Shown piece by piece: positions 8,726-17,278 of a stretch of 33,612 nucleotides of DNA (its first letter is position 1; every line of letters starts with the position of its first letter). The position numbers and the translations under genes were made by a program. The notes under the pieces are model-generated. The model searched no databases, had not been told where the DNA came from, and was given only the letters and a program-made list of their open reading frames with translations. The stretch spans positions 1-33,612 of the forward strand of contig CAKMQF010000105.1 of NCBI GenBank assembly GCA_927911745.1. The letters are read 5' to 3'. The DNA is from an uncultured Gemella sp. GTDB lineage: Bacteria; Bacillota; Bacilli; Staphylococcales; Gemellaceae.

Positions 8726-9311
8726 AATAATACCTCTAAATAACTTTTTAATTTATCTTCTACTCCTAATTTCTCTGCATACATTGATAATAAAGGGATA
8801 TTTTTATCCTTTCTTTTTATATATGTTTTATATGCATGTGATGTTACTTGAATATCTATTCTGTTAATCGGGCGAATTATATCTATTAATGTTCTTTCAA
8901 TGTTATAAGCATAAACATTATATCCATTCGGTGTTTTTATTTCTTCTTTCCCCAACTCATAAAGATCTTCTTTTATAGATTTACACTTTATTCCATTTTT
9001 TTTGGATTAGTTAAATTATAGCCTTTTGGAAATGTCATGTTAAAAACACTAGGAGTTCTATCAGTTAAATCATGCAAGTACAATGCAGTTTCTAGCGAAT
9101 ATATTCCCTTCTTAAATCTATTCTGAACTACAAAAAATTCATCTTCAAAAATTCCTGGTGATACATAAACACCTCGACTTATTTTTTCTAATTTCCCTTT
9201 TTCAGTAAAGTATTTAATTGATCCTCTGTATATCCCATTCTCCTCTGCTTCTTTTATTGTCAGTATTCCATTATTCTTATTAAGTAAGCTTTCAATTTCC
9301 TTAAATTTCAA
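8722..9311 (-). CDS. abiEi: AbiEi-family antitoxin/transcriptional regulator, frameshifted
   Basis: The N-terminal winged-helix region includes I-K-E-A-E-E-N-G-I ... G-K-L-E-K-I-S-R-G-V-Y, followed by S-L-E-T-A-L-Y-L-H-D-L-T-D-R-T-P and F-P-K-G-Y, all typical of AbiEi. The frame breaks at a run of eight (8996-9003); adding one base joins it to the C-terminal half (Y-N-I-E-R-T-L-I-D-I-I-R), giving about 196 residues. The start is a TTG at 9311 behind GAGGTG. In AbiE systems this protein represses the operon and counteracts the AbiEii toxin encoded immediately downstream with a 4-base overlap. Confidence 0.82.
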
Positions 9312-9414
9312 ATCTATTCACCTCATTATTTTACTTTTACACTTCCTATTTTACAATAAAGTAGCATGAAAGTAAAATTATTATATATCAATAGGAAGAT
9401 TTGATATTATTTCA

Positions 9415-9600
9415 TATATCCACACTATTTTGTTCGAATATCCAGTTTTACTACTCAATATCCACTCTCTCATATTCGAATGTCCAGTTTTATTCCCTAA
9501 TATCCACTTTTTTTTACTATGAAAGTACACTTTCGTTCCTCAATATCCACTTTTTTAGCATAAAAGTATAGTTTCACTCCCCAATATCCACTTTTTAATA
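9415..9600. repeat. Intergenic TATCCAC/G repeat array, period about 21/42 bp
   Basis: TATCCAC, TATCCAG or TGTCCAG occurs at 9417, 9439, 9459, 9481, 9501, 9544 and 9585. Spacings are 22, 20, 22, 20, 43 and 41, so the sites fall on a ~21-bp grid. The last two units carry GAAAGTnnACTTTC or a decayed version of it between the TATCCAC sites, a relative of the GGAAGTnnACTTCC palindrome at 6586-6690. The array fills the gap between the abiE promoter region and the gatB terminator. Confidence 0.75.
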
Positions 9601-9605
9601 TTAAT

Positions 9606-9644
9606 GCAAAAACTCGAAACAAAGATTTCTCCTTGTTTCGAGTT
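9606..9644 (-). terminator. Terminator of gatCAB
   Basis: An 11-bp perfect stem (AACTCGAAACA at 9611-9621 with TGTTTCGAGTT at 9634-9644), then T on the minus strand. It lies just after the gatB stop. Confidence 0.85.
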
Positions 9645-9662
9645 CATTTTTTATTTTCGTTA

Positions 9663-11090
9663 TTATCGTTTTGCGATTTCTTCTAATAACATTTTGTTGA
9701 TCATTTGTGGGTTGGCCTGTCCTTTTGAGGCTTTCATGATTTGACCTACTAGGAAACCAATCGCACGGTCACGACCATTTTTGTAGTCTTCGATAGATTT
9801 TGGATTGTTATCTAATGCTTCGTTAACCCAAGCTAATAATTGTCCACTATCTGATACTTGTACAAGACCTTTTTCTTTAACGATTTGTGCAGCATCTCCA
9901 CCGTGTTCAATAAGTTCTGCGAATACTTTTTTAGCGATTTTACTTGAGATTGTTCCGTCAGTGATTAATTTAATCATTCCTGCTAGACCTTCTGCAGTTA
10001 ATGCTGTATCTTTAAGTTCTTTTTGAACTTTGTTTAAGTATGCATTCACATCTACCATTAAGTAGTTAGAAGCTAATTTTGGATCCGCTCCTAAAGCTAC
10101 AGTTTCTTCGAACATATCTGACATTTCTTTAGTTAATGTAAGAACGTGTGCATCGTATGCTGGTAATCCAAGTTCTTCTTGGTATCTTCTTTGACGAGCA
10201 TCTGGAAGTTCTGGAATAGTTTTTCTTACTTCTTCCATCCATTCATCAGAGATGATCATAGGTACGATATCTGGCTCTGGGAAGTAACGGTAATCGTCTG
10301 AACCTTCTTTAACACGCATAAGTTTAGTTGTTCCTGTTGTTTCATCAAAACGACGAGTTTCTTGGTTGATTACTCCACCTGAAAGGATAACTTGTTCTTG
10401 ACGTTTTTCTTCGTACTCTAATCCTTTTTTAACGAAAGTGAATGAGTTTAAGTTTTTAAGCTCAGTTTTTGTACCGAATTCATCTTGACCGTAAGGACGG
10501 ATAGAGATGTTCGCGTCACAACGCATTGATCCTTCTTCCATCTTAACGTCAGATACTTCGATATATTGAATGATTGAACGTAATTTTTCTAAGTAAGCAT
10601 ATGCTTCTTCTGGAGTTCTGATATCTGGCTCAGATACGATCTCGATAAGTGGTGTCCCTTGACGGTTAAGGTCAACTAGTGAATAACCATTTTTGTGAGT
10701 TAATTTACCAGCATCTTCTTCAAGGTGAGCACGTGTAATACCGATACGTTTAGTTTCTCCGTTTACTTCGATATCAATCCATCCGTTTTCCCCTATTGGT
10801 TGATCAAATTGTGAGATTTGGTATGCTTTCGGGTTATCTGGATAGAAGTAGTTTTTTCTATCGAATTTTGACTCACGAGCTACTGTCATGTTAAGCGCCA
10901 TTGCTGCTTTCATTCCCCATTCTACCGCTCTTTTGTTTACTACTGGAAGTACCCCTGGGTATCCTAAGTCGATAACGTTTGTGTTAGTGTTTGGTTCTGC
11001 ACCAAAGTGAGCTGGAGATGGTGAGAATATTTTTGAATCTGTTTTTAATTCTACATGGACTTCTAGTCCAATTACTGTTTCAAAATGCAT
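9663..11090 (-). CDS. gatB: Asp/Glu-tRNA(Asn/Gln) amidotransferase subunit B
   Basis: 475 residues, full family length. It opens with [15 protein letters not shown] and contains the GatB hallmarks [24 protein letters not shown] and [16 protein letters not shown], with a C-terminal YqeY-like helical tail that holds tRNA. It binds the misacylated tRNA and activates its side chain with ATP so that the ammonia released by GatA can form Asn- or Gln-tRNA. It starts 13 bases after the gatA stop, behind TAGGAG, as the last gene of the operon. No frame disruption is seen. Confidence 0.97.
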   Translation of the reverse strand: MHFETVIGLEVHVELKTDSKIFSPSPAHFGAEPNTNTNVIDLGYPGVLPVVNKRAVEWGMKAAMALNMTVARESKFDRKNYFYPDNPKAYQISQFDQPIGENGWIDIEVNGETKRIGITRAHLEEDAGKLTHKNGYSLVDLNRQGTPLIEIVSEPDIRTPEEAYAYLEKLRSIIQYIEVSDVKMEEGSMRCDANISIRPYGQDEFGTKTELKNLNSFTFVKKGLEYEEKRQEQVILSGGVINQETRRFDETTGTTKLMRVKEGSDDYRYFPEPDIVPMIISDEWMEEVRKTIPELPDARQRRYQEELGLPAYDAHVLTLTKEMSDMFEETVALGADPKLASNYLMVDVNAYLNKVQKELKDTALTAEGLAGMIKLITDGTISSKIAKKVFAELIEHGGDAAQIVKEKGLVQVSDSGQLLAWVNEALDNNPKSIEDYKNGRDRAIGFLVGQIMKASKGQANPQMINKMLLEEIAKR

Positions 11091-11103
11091 CTTATTTCTC
11101 CTA

Positions 11104-12562
11104 TTATAATTCTATTTTTTTATCGTGTAAGTTGTAGTGTTGTTCGAAGTTGTACGCTACATCATATAGTGTAGATTCTGCGAATGGTTTTGCAATAATT
11201 TGCATACCGATTGGACGGTTACCTTTGAATCCGCATGGAATACTGATACCTGGTAATCCAGCCATGTTTACTGGGATTGTTAAGATATCGTTAGCGTAGA
11301 TTTTAATTGGATCTCCTACTTCTTCTCCAATGTTGAATGCTACTGTTGGAGCAGTTGGTCCAATGATTACATCGTATTCTTCGAATACTCTATCAAAGTC
11401 TTGTTTAATTAGTGTACGAACTTGTTGTGCTTTTTTGTAGTATGCATCGTAGTATCCTGAAGATAGTACGTATGTTCCTAACATGATACGGCGTTTAACC
11501 TCAGCCCCAAATCCTTCTCCACGTGTTTTTTTTGTAGATTTCTTCAAGGTTTGTTGCGTTTGGACTTCTGTATCCATAACGAATACCATCGAAACGAGAA
11601 AGGTTTGAACTTGCTTCAGCAGAAGCGATAATATAGTAAGTTGAAATAGCGTAGTCTGTATTTGGAAGACTTACTTCTTCTACAATAGCTCCTTGGCTTT
11701 CTAAGTATTTAACACCTTCAAGTACTGCTTGTTTAACTTCTTCATCAATTCCAGCACCGAAGTATTCTTTAGGAAGAGCGATTTTCTTACCTTTGATGTC
11801 TCCAGTAATGATTTTGCTGAATTCTGGTACTTCCACAGGTGCACTAGTCATATCGTTAGCATCTAATCCTGAGATGATTTCTAATACACGTGCGTTATCT
11901 TTAACTGTACGAGTCATTGGTCCGATTTGGTCTAATGATGAAGCGAATGCTACTAATCCAAAACGAGATACACGCCCGTAAGTTGGTTTTAATCCAACTA
12001 CACCACAGTAAGAAGCTGGTTGACGTACAGAACCACCTGTGTCACTTCCTAGAGTGAAGCTAACTTGTCCTGCTGCTACCGCTGTAGCTGAACCACCACT
12101 TGAACCTCCTGGCACTGCATCTAAGTCGTGAGGGTTACGAGTAAGTTTATAGTAAGATGTTTCTGTAGAACCACCCATTGCAAACTCGTCCATGTTTAAT
12201 TTCCCTAAAAGAATTGGGTTTTCTTTGTTAAGTTTATTCATTACTGTTGCATCGTAAATTGGATTAAATCCTTCTAAGATTTTTGATGCACAAGTTGTTT
12301 GAATGTCTTTTGTAACAATGTTATCTTTGATTCCCATCGGAATACCGAATAATTTACCTTCAACGCGACCTTCTTCTTGAGCACGGTCTAAAGCTTCAGC
12401 TTGTTTTAATGCTACTTCTTCAGTTACTGTAATGAATGAACCTACTTTTTCATCAGTAGCTTTAATTCTGTCTAGTGATTCTTTTACTAAATCACTTGGT
12501 TTAATTTCTTTATTTTTAAGTTTAAGTTCTAAACTTTCAATTGATTCATGTAATAAACTCAT
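11104..12562 (-). CDS. gatA: Asp/Glu-tRNA(Asn/Gln) amidotransferase subunit A, one frameshift in this sequence
   Basis: An amidase-signature enzyme that releases ammonia from glutamine for tRNA-dependent amidation. The Lys-cisSer-Ser triad is visible: K79 in [10 protein letters not shown]154 in P-G-G-S-S-G-G-S, and S178 in G-S-D-T-G-G-S-V-R. The frame breaks inside a run of eight (11526-11533, forward T). Removing one base turns the ending W-R-R-I-W-G into [13 protein letters not shown] and gives 485 residues, the normal length. Because this step is normally essential where GlnRS or AsnRS is missing, a sequencing error is likelier than a real mutation. The start at ATG 12562 has AAGGAG and lies 17 bases after the repaired gatC stop. 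Confidence 0.95.
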
Positions 12563-12579
12563 TAAATTATCTCCTTATT

Positions 12580-12871
12580 TTATTCAATAATAGTAGGTAC
12601 TTTGAATTGTCCTGCTTCAGTTTCGTGAGCATTTTTTAAGAACTTCTTCTCTATCCATTCCTGGTTTTGCAACATCCTCACGGAAAACATTCACTAAGTC
12701 TAAAACGTGATATGTTGGTTTTACATTTTCTGTTGGTGCGTTGTTGATTGTATTGAATAAATCTACAACTTTTTCTAATTTTTCGATGTACCCATCTACT
12801 TCACTTTCTTGGATTTCTAATCTAGAAAGATGAGCGATGTGAGCTACTTGTTCTTTCGTAATTGTTGTCAT
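12580..12871 (-). CDS. gatC: Asp/Glu-tRNA(Asn/Gln) amidotransferase subunit C, one frameshift in this sequence
   Basis: The best start is the ATG at 12871, with GGAGG spaced by five bases and the typical opening T-K-E-Q-V-A-H-I-A-H-L-S-R-L. An upstream in-frame ATG exists but lacks a site. The frame derails in a run of six T (12632-12637); removing one base restores the GatC ending N-A-H-E-T-E-A-G-Q-F-K-V-P and a stop at 12580, for 96 residues, the usual size. GatC is the small subunit that clamps GatA to GatB. It is first in the operon and follows the T-box leader. Confidence 0.93.
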
Positions 12872-12935
12872 AAGTGCCTCCATATTTTTATCAATTTTAA
12901 CTTCTAATATTAGCAAACCTCGTATAATTTGAAAT

Positions 12936-13172
12936 AAAAAAACGCCCCATATAGTTATTTAACTACATGGGACGATTACTAGTTTCGTGGTGCCACCCGA
13001 ATTCATATCAGTTTCCTGATACCTTTCAATTCATATTCGGTTTTATAAAGAGTGTTGCTTATTTCAATCATTATTATTTAATCTTTCAGCCTCTGGATTA
13101 AACTCTCTTCTAAAAAAACATGAAATAAAAGTCTCTTTACTAATATTTTATATTACGGTTTACTTAGTCTAT
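12936..13172 (-). promoter_or_regulatory. T-box riboswitch leader of gatCAB
   Basis: Reading the minus strand: a basal pair TAAAGAG/CTCTTTA and an eight-pair stem TTATTTCA/TGAAATAA frame a stem I with an apical TTTAATC/GATTAAA hairpin. Next is the antiterminator core GGGTGGCACCACG (12986-12998), which is the T-box sequence that pairs with uncharged tRNA. Last is a strong terminator (CGTCCCATGTAGTTA paired with TAACTATATGGGGCG, then seven T, 12936-12973). Uncharged tRNA binding would favour read-through into gatC. The specifier codon is not certain by eye; AAT AAT GAT on the 3' side of stem I offers Asn (AAU) or Asp (GAU), either of which would fit GatCAB. Confidence 0.9.
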
Positions 13173-13199
13173 ATTATACTAAACGACCGCTATTGTCAA
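13173..13199 (-). promoter_or_regulatory. gatCAB promoter
   Basis: A perfect -35 TTGACA (13194-13199, read on the minus strand) lies upstream of a TATAAT (13173-13178) at 15 bases, or a TAATAT (13171-13176) at the better 17-base spacing. The T-box leader follows directly. Confidence 0.8.
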
Positions 13200-13443
13200 G
13201 GATTTTGTAAAAAATGTTAGAGTGAGTGAAGAATTATTACTTTTTATAATTGTTTTTTTCAAATTGCTCTAGGCTGTATATATATTTACTTTTTTATATT
13301 AGTTTGGCAAACTCGACAAAATCGACTTTCAAATCACTCCCTCTTTAAAATGGTACTTAGTTCTTCTAGGTTTTAAGGCTGATAAACCATGTGTCTTAAG
13401 TATAATTATTTTCTAACAAGCTACTTTTAATTAGTTTGGCTTC
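13200..13443. other. Intergenic region, no gene seen
   Basis: AT-rich spacer upstream of the gatCAB promoter and downstream of the hydrolase gene. No convincing reading frame or strong terminator is visible. The short motif TTAGTTTGGC occurs twice (near 13297 and 13432), without clear meaning. Confidence 0.4.
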
Positions 13444-14280
13444 TTATTCTCCTAAAAATTCTATTAACTCTTTTGAAAATTCATCTGCATATTGGAATAA
13501 TGATCCGTGTGCTGCGTTTGGATAAATTATTAATTTACTATTTTCTATTTTTTGATGCATATTATATGAGTTAACTGTAGGAACCATTAAGTCCTTATCA
13601 CCATTTGCGATTAGTGTAGGTTGAGTAATAAACTTTAAGTCATCAAATCCTAGAGTACTCCAACGTTTGATTGCTTTTAATTGTCTTAAGAAGCTAGGAA
13701 CTTTCATATCGGCATCTGCATTTTCTTTACTACGACTCGCTAATCTATCTAGTACTTTATTCGCTTCAATTTTTCCTTTTTCATCGTGATTATAGAAGAT
13801 AAATCTCTTAGGATCTATCCTATTTAATCCTGCTTTTAGCATGAATTTGAAAGTTGTACTAGTTACAGTTCCGATTCCTTCTCCATCTCTTGGTCCTGTT
13901 CCTACTAGGATTAATTTTTCTACTAAGTCATTATTTAGTCTCGTTACTTCTTGAGCGATCATTCCACCCATTGATAATCCTAGTAAGTTAATTTTACTGT
14001 AACCTAATTCTTTAATAATATCTATTGCTTGTTGTGCCATCCCTGGAATTGTTGTAGCTACCTTCCCTTCACTTCCTCCAACTCCTGGTAGATCTAATAA
14101 AATAATATGATGTTTTTCTGCTACTAGATCGATAAATTTTGGATCCCAATTATCCATTGTCGCCGCTAAGTGTACTAACATCACTAATGGTTTTTCTGAT
14201 TTACCTTTATTAATTTCTCTATATGCTATTTTTAATCTATTAACATTAATGTATTCATTTCTTTTATTTATATATGACAT
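13444..14280 (-). CDS. Alpha/beta hydrolase
   Basis: 278 residues with the classic alpha/beta hydrolase layout: a V-H-L-A-A oxyanion strand (36-40), L-L-D-L-P-G-V-G-G-S (61-70), nucleophile elbow G-L-S-M-G-G (Ser103), an acid in I-A-N-G-D-K-D and a His in N-A-A-H-G-S near the C-terminus. It resembles the haloperoxidase/esterase group often annotated simply as alpha/beta fold hydrolase; the substrate is not predictable. It starts at an ATG behind TTAGGAGA. It is the third gene after an Rrf2 regulator and an oxidoreductase on the same strand, suggesting a detoxification unit, separated from them by a hairpin. Confidence 0.85.
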   Translation of the reverse strand: MSYINKRNEYINVNRLKIAYREINKGKSEKPLVMLVHLAATMDNWDPKFIDLVAEKHHIILLDLPGVGGSEGKVATTIPGMAQQAIDIIKELGYSKINLLGLSMGGMIAQEVTRLNNDLVEKLILVGTGPRDGEGIGTVTSTTFKFMLKAGLNRIDPKRFIFYNHDEKGKIEANKVLDRLASRSKENADADMKVPSFLRQLKAIKRWSTLGFDDLKFITQPTLIANGDKDLMVPTVNSYNMHQKIENSKLIIYPNAAHGSLFQYADEFSKELIEFLGE

Positions 14281-14327
14281 GATTGTCTCCTAACTTTATT
14301 ATGTTTGTTGATATTTTGAGATAATTT

Positions 14328-14377
14328 GAGCGACTTGAAAATTTGATTACTAAGAAACCATAATTTTCTAGTCGCTC
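14328..14377 (-). other. Intercistronic hairpin between oxidoreductase and hydrolase
   Basis: GAGCGACT pairs with AGTCGCTC and continues past a mismatch into GAAAATT/AATTTTC, a 16-position stem around a loop of about 18 bases. There is no T-run on the minus strand, so it is not a standard terminator. It may be an RNA processing or stability element that sets the relative level of the downstream hydrolase. Confidence 0.5.
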
Positions 14378-14406
14378 CTTTCTCTTGTTATTTCTATATT
14401 TTCATA

Positions 14407-15408
14407 TTATTTAAAACTTAAAACTGTTTTACCTCTTGAACGTCCATTTGCTACTTTATCTAATGCTTTATTTACATCTTTAAAGTCAAATACAGTATCT
14501 ACAGATGGTTTAATTTCTAATTTTGTGAAAATGTCAGCTACTTCTTGAAGTTGTTTACCATTAGATTCTACGAAAATGAAGTCATATGATACTCCATATT
14601 TATTTGCCATTTTATCGAATTTTCTACCAGCTAAACCTAAAATGAATTGTTTCCACCATGCTAAGTTCATACGTTTAGCGAAACTTCCATTTGGCATAGC
14701 TCTTAATGAAACTAATTTACCTCCAGATTTCATAATAGTCATTTGTTTTTCTGTTTCTGCTCCTCCTAAAGTATCTAGCACATAATCAACATCTTTTAAT
14801 ACTTTAGTGTAATCTGTTGTTTTATAGTCGATGAATTGATCAACACCTAATTTTTCAACACGTTCTTTATTTTCTAAACTACCATTAGTGATTACTGTTA
14901 ATCCTTTTGCTTTAGCGATAGGAATAGCCATACCACCTACTCCACCTGTTCCACCTGAGATGAAGATTGTTTTTCCTGATTCTGCTCCCATAAGTTCTAA
15001 AGCTTGCATAATTGTTAATGCTGTTAATGGAACGGCTGCTGCTGCTTCATCAGTTAGATAATCTGGTACTTTAGCTATTGCATCTTGATTAATAGCTACA
15101 TATTCAGCAAAAGCCCCGATTTTATCTAATGGTAATCTAGAGAATACTCTATCTCCAATCTCAAAATTTGCTACATTACTTCCTTTTTGTTCAATAATTC
15201 CCACTACCTCATTACCTGCAACTTGTGGAAGTGTATAAGGTACGATAATCTTCACCTCACCGCGTGAAATCATGTTATCTAGTGGGTTTACTCCAGCTGC
15301 TGTAACTTTTACCAACACTTCATTTTCATTTATTGTAGGTACTGCTACTTCTCTAATTTCAAGTTCTATATTATTTTTATTATATTTTGTGTGTACTGCT
15401 GCTTTCAT
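14407..15408 (-). CDS. NADP-dependent zinc-free alcohol dehydrogenase/quinone oxidoreductase family protein
   Basis: 333 residues of the medium-chain dehydrogenase/reductase superfamily. The N-terminal GroES-like part includes A-A-G-V-N-P-L-D and a G-N-E-V-V-G-I-I segment. The Rossmann part has the nucleotide-binding G-G-T-G-G-V-G-G motif near residue 155. The structural-zinc cysteines and catalytic zinc ligands of true alcohol dehydrogenases are absent, as in quinone oxidoreductases. The probable role is NADPH-dependent reduction of quinones or reactive enones. Three bases separate it from the stop of the upstream Rrf2 regulator gene, and AGGAG lies within that gene's end, so the two are co-transcribed and probably controlled by it. 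Confidence 0.87.
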   Translation of the reverse strand: MKAAVHTKYNKNNIELEIREVAVPTINENEVLVKVTAAGVNPLDNMISRGEVKIIVPYTLPQVAGNEVVGIIEQKGSNVANFEIGDRVFSRLPLDKIGAFAEYVAINQDAIAKVPDYLTDEAAAAVPLTALTIMQALELMGAESGKTIFISGGTGGVGGMAIPIAKAKGLTVITNGSLENKERVEKLGVDQFIDYKTTDYTKVLKDVDYVLDTLGGAETEKQMTIMKSGGKLVSLRAMPNGSFAKRMNLAWWKQFILGLAGRKFDKMANKYGVSYDFIFVESNGKQLQEVADIFTKLEIKPSVDTVFDFKDVNKALDKVANGRSRGKTVLSFK

Positions 15409-15411
15409 TGT

Positions 15412-15828
15412 TTATTTTTCTCCTATTATGTATAATTCTTTAATTAATTTTTCTAATGTTTTACTTTCAAGTTTTTTATAAAAAGCTTCTTGTGCTTCAT
15501 TAAATACTGATTGTAATAAGTTTTCGATATTTAAACCAACCGGGCATTCTTTATTAGCACCTTCATGGATATTTACTAAGTATTTATCAGGATAAATAAT
15601 TTGATAAATTTCTGATAATGTAATGTCTTTAGGCTCTTTTGCCAATTTTATTCCAGTTTTTCCTTGTTGACTTTCTATTAGTCCACCTTTTTTCAATACC
15701 GCCAGAATCTTTCTTATGTGACTACTATTTGTGTTAACACTTTTGGCTAGTAGCTCCGAAGAAACTACTTTATCTGTTTCCGAAATATATATTAGTATGT
15801 GTAATGCTACTGAAAATTTTGTATCCAT
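15412..15828 (-). CDS. Rrf2-family transcriptional regulator
   Basis: 138 residues. It opens with M-D-T-K-F-S-V-A-L-H-I-L and a winged helix-turn-helix (S-S-E-L-L-A-K-S-V-N-T-N-S-S-H-I-R-K-I-L) typical of Rrf2 proteins. Only one cysteine is seen (in N-K-E-C-P-V-G), so an IscR/NsrR type iron-sulfur cluster is unlikely; YwnA-like single-cysteine thiol sensing is an alternative. AAAGGAG precedes the ATG. It is the first gene of an operon with an oxidoreductase and probably a hydrolase, and a palindrome in its own promoter suggests autoregulation. Confidence 0.88.
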   Translation of the reverse strand: MDTKFSVALHILIYISETDKVVSSELLAKSVNTNSSHIRKILAVLKKGGLIESQQGKTGIKLAKEPKDITLSEIYQIIYPDKYLVNIHEGANKECPVGLNIENLLQSVFNEAQEAFYKKLESKTLEKLIKELYIIGEK

Positions 15829-15886
15829 ATTTTTCTCCTTTAACTATCTTTTTCTAAAATTATTCTAATTCAACTTTTAACTTGTT

Positions 15887-15936
15887 CTCGTATCTGATAC
15901 AAGTATAAGTTTAACATCATATTTTTTATATGTCAA
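15887..15936 (-). promoter_or_regulatory. Promoter and candidate operator of the Rrf2-oxidoreductase operon
   Basis: On the minus strand TTGACA (15931-15936), a 17-base spacer and TAAACT (15908-15913) form a promoter. Just downstream is a 17-bp near-perfect palindrome CTtGTATC-A-GATACgAG (15887-15903), covering the likely transcription start. That is a good place for repression by the Rrf2 protein encoded next. Assignment to Rrf2 is inference. Confidence 0.65.
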
Positions 15937-16227
15937 CTACTTTTTCAATTATTTTAAGAATTATTTAAAATAGCTACTTTATATCTCAACTATAGAGATA
16001 ACCCACTACGTCCTTACCGTACATATTTTCTAATTTCATATCTCGCTACAATTTTTAGAATATTTTACTGGGCAAATATTTCCTCATGTATTCTACACTC
16101 GATATATTAACCACTACCCACCTTTTTAGTTGCTTAAATATTGAAAATAGTATAATATGTGTAGGTATGTAGATTACTAGAATGCTCTAGTTAATATGTA
16201 AAAAATAAAATATTTGTGAGGTATAAA
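15937..16227. other. Intergenic region with prmA promoter
   Basis: Between the divergent Rrf2 and prmA genes. TATAAT at 16151-16156 with TTGCTT 15 bases upstream is a possible prmA promoter, and GTGAGG gives its ribosome site. Nothing else is recognised. Confidence 0.45.
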
Positions 16228-17163
16228 ATGGAAAATTGGGTTGAAATTACAATTCATACTACTAATGAAGCTAGTGAAATAGTTGAGTCTATTCTTCTTG
16301 ATTACGGTTCAACTGGGGTTGCTATCGAAGATCCTACTACTCTTGAGGAGAACTTACATGATGATTTCGGTACTATCGTTGAGCTTAGTCCTGCTGATTA
16401 TCCAGAAGTCGGAGTTATCGTTAAAGGATACATCAATGAGCTAAATTTTGATGAAGAAACTTTCAAACGTTTCGAAGCTGAGCTTCTTGCTTTAGGTGAA
16501 AATATCAACATTGGAGATTTCTTCAAAATTGAGACTACTATTATTCAAGATAGTGATTGGGAAAATTCATGGAAAGATTATTTCGATATTCTTAATATCG
16601 GTGAAAAATTCGTTATTGTACCTACATGGCGTGAATATGAAAATACTGAAGATAAATATATTATAAATATCGATCCTGGTATGGCTTTTGGTACTGGTGG
16701 TCACGAGACTACTTCTCTATGTATAAAAAACCTTGAAAAATATGTTCAAAGAACTGATAATGTCATAGACGTTGGTTGTGGAAGTGGTATTTTAAGTATC
16801 GCTGCTAGTTATTTAACTGATGGTAATATTAAAGCTGTTGACTTAGATAAGCTTGCTGTTGATGTTTCTTTCGAGAACTTCGCATTAAATAATCTTGAGA
16901 AAAGAATCGAAGTTGATCAAGCTAGTCTTCTTACAAAAGAAACTAAAAAATATAACATTATCGTGGCGAACATTCTTGCTCACATCATCGAGCTTATGAT
17001 TGATGATGCGTACAACTTATTAGAAGATGGTGGTTACTACATCACTTCTGGTATTATCGAAGAGAAGAAAGACGAGCTTCTTGAAAAAATGTTAGAACGT
17101 GGTTTCAAACTTGTTGAGGAAACTTCTGATAACGGATGGTACTCATTCGTAGTTACAAAATAA
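16228..17163 (+). CDS. prmA: Ribosomal protein L11 methyltransferase
   Basis: 311 residues. The N-terminal substrate domain starts M-E-N-W-V-E-I-T-I-H. The catalytic domain has the family motif D-P-G-M-A-F-G-T-G-G-H-E-T-T (149-162) and SAM motif I V-I-D-V-G-C-G-S-G-I-L-S (179-190), with V-A-N-I-L-A as the motif IV region. It trimethylates ribosomal protein L11. The start is the ATG at 16228; an in-frame GTG at 16216 lies within the ribosome site GTGAGG and is rejected. It stands as a single gene with its own terminator. Confidence 0.96.
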   Translation: MENWVEITIHTTNEASEIVESILLDYGSTGVAIEDPTTLEENLHDDFGTIVELSPADYPEVGVIVKGYINELNFDEETFKRFEAELLALGENINIGDFFKIETTIIQDSDWENSWKDYFDILNIGEKFVIVPTWREYENTEDKYIINIDPGMAFGTGGHETTSLCIKNLEKYVQRTDNVIDVGCGSGILSIAASYLTDGNIKAVDLDKLAVDVSFENFALNNLEKRIEVDQASLLTKETKKYNIIVANILAHIIELMIDDAYNLLEDGGYYITSGIIEEKKDELLEKMLERGFKLVEETSDNGWYSFVVTK

Positions 17164-17170
17164 GATAATA

Positions 17171-17218
17171 AAACTCTTGATTCCTTATAGTCATAAGGAG
17201 TTAAGAGTTTTTATTTTT
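17171..17218 (+). terminator. prmA terminator
   Basis: A long stem (AAACTCTTgATTCCTTAT with ATAAGGAgTTAAGAGTTT) is followed by T-rich sequence, seven bases after the prmA stop. Confidence 0.85.
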
Positions 17219-17278
17219 CTTTAAAATTATTAAGTTTTATTTTATAATATTTATGAAAGATATTTTTAGGAGAGTTTT

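Noticed and set aside
9805..10026. Plus-strand frame inside gatB
   Set aside because: A shadow of the gatB coding frame with no start signal. Similar frames opposite trxB, lgt, hprK and msrA were dropped for the same reason.
11104..12562. Two separate amidase-like genes
   Set aside because: The two frames join perfectly into a normal 485-residue GatA when one base is removed from a run of eight.
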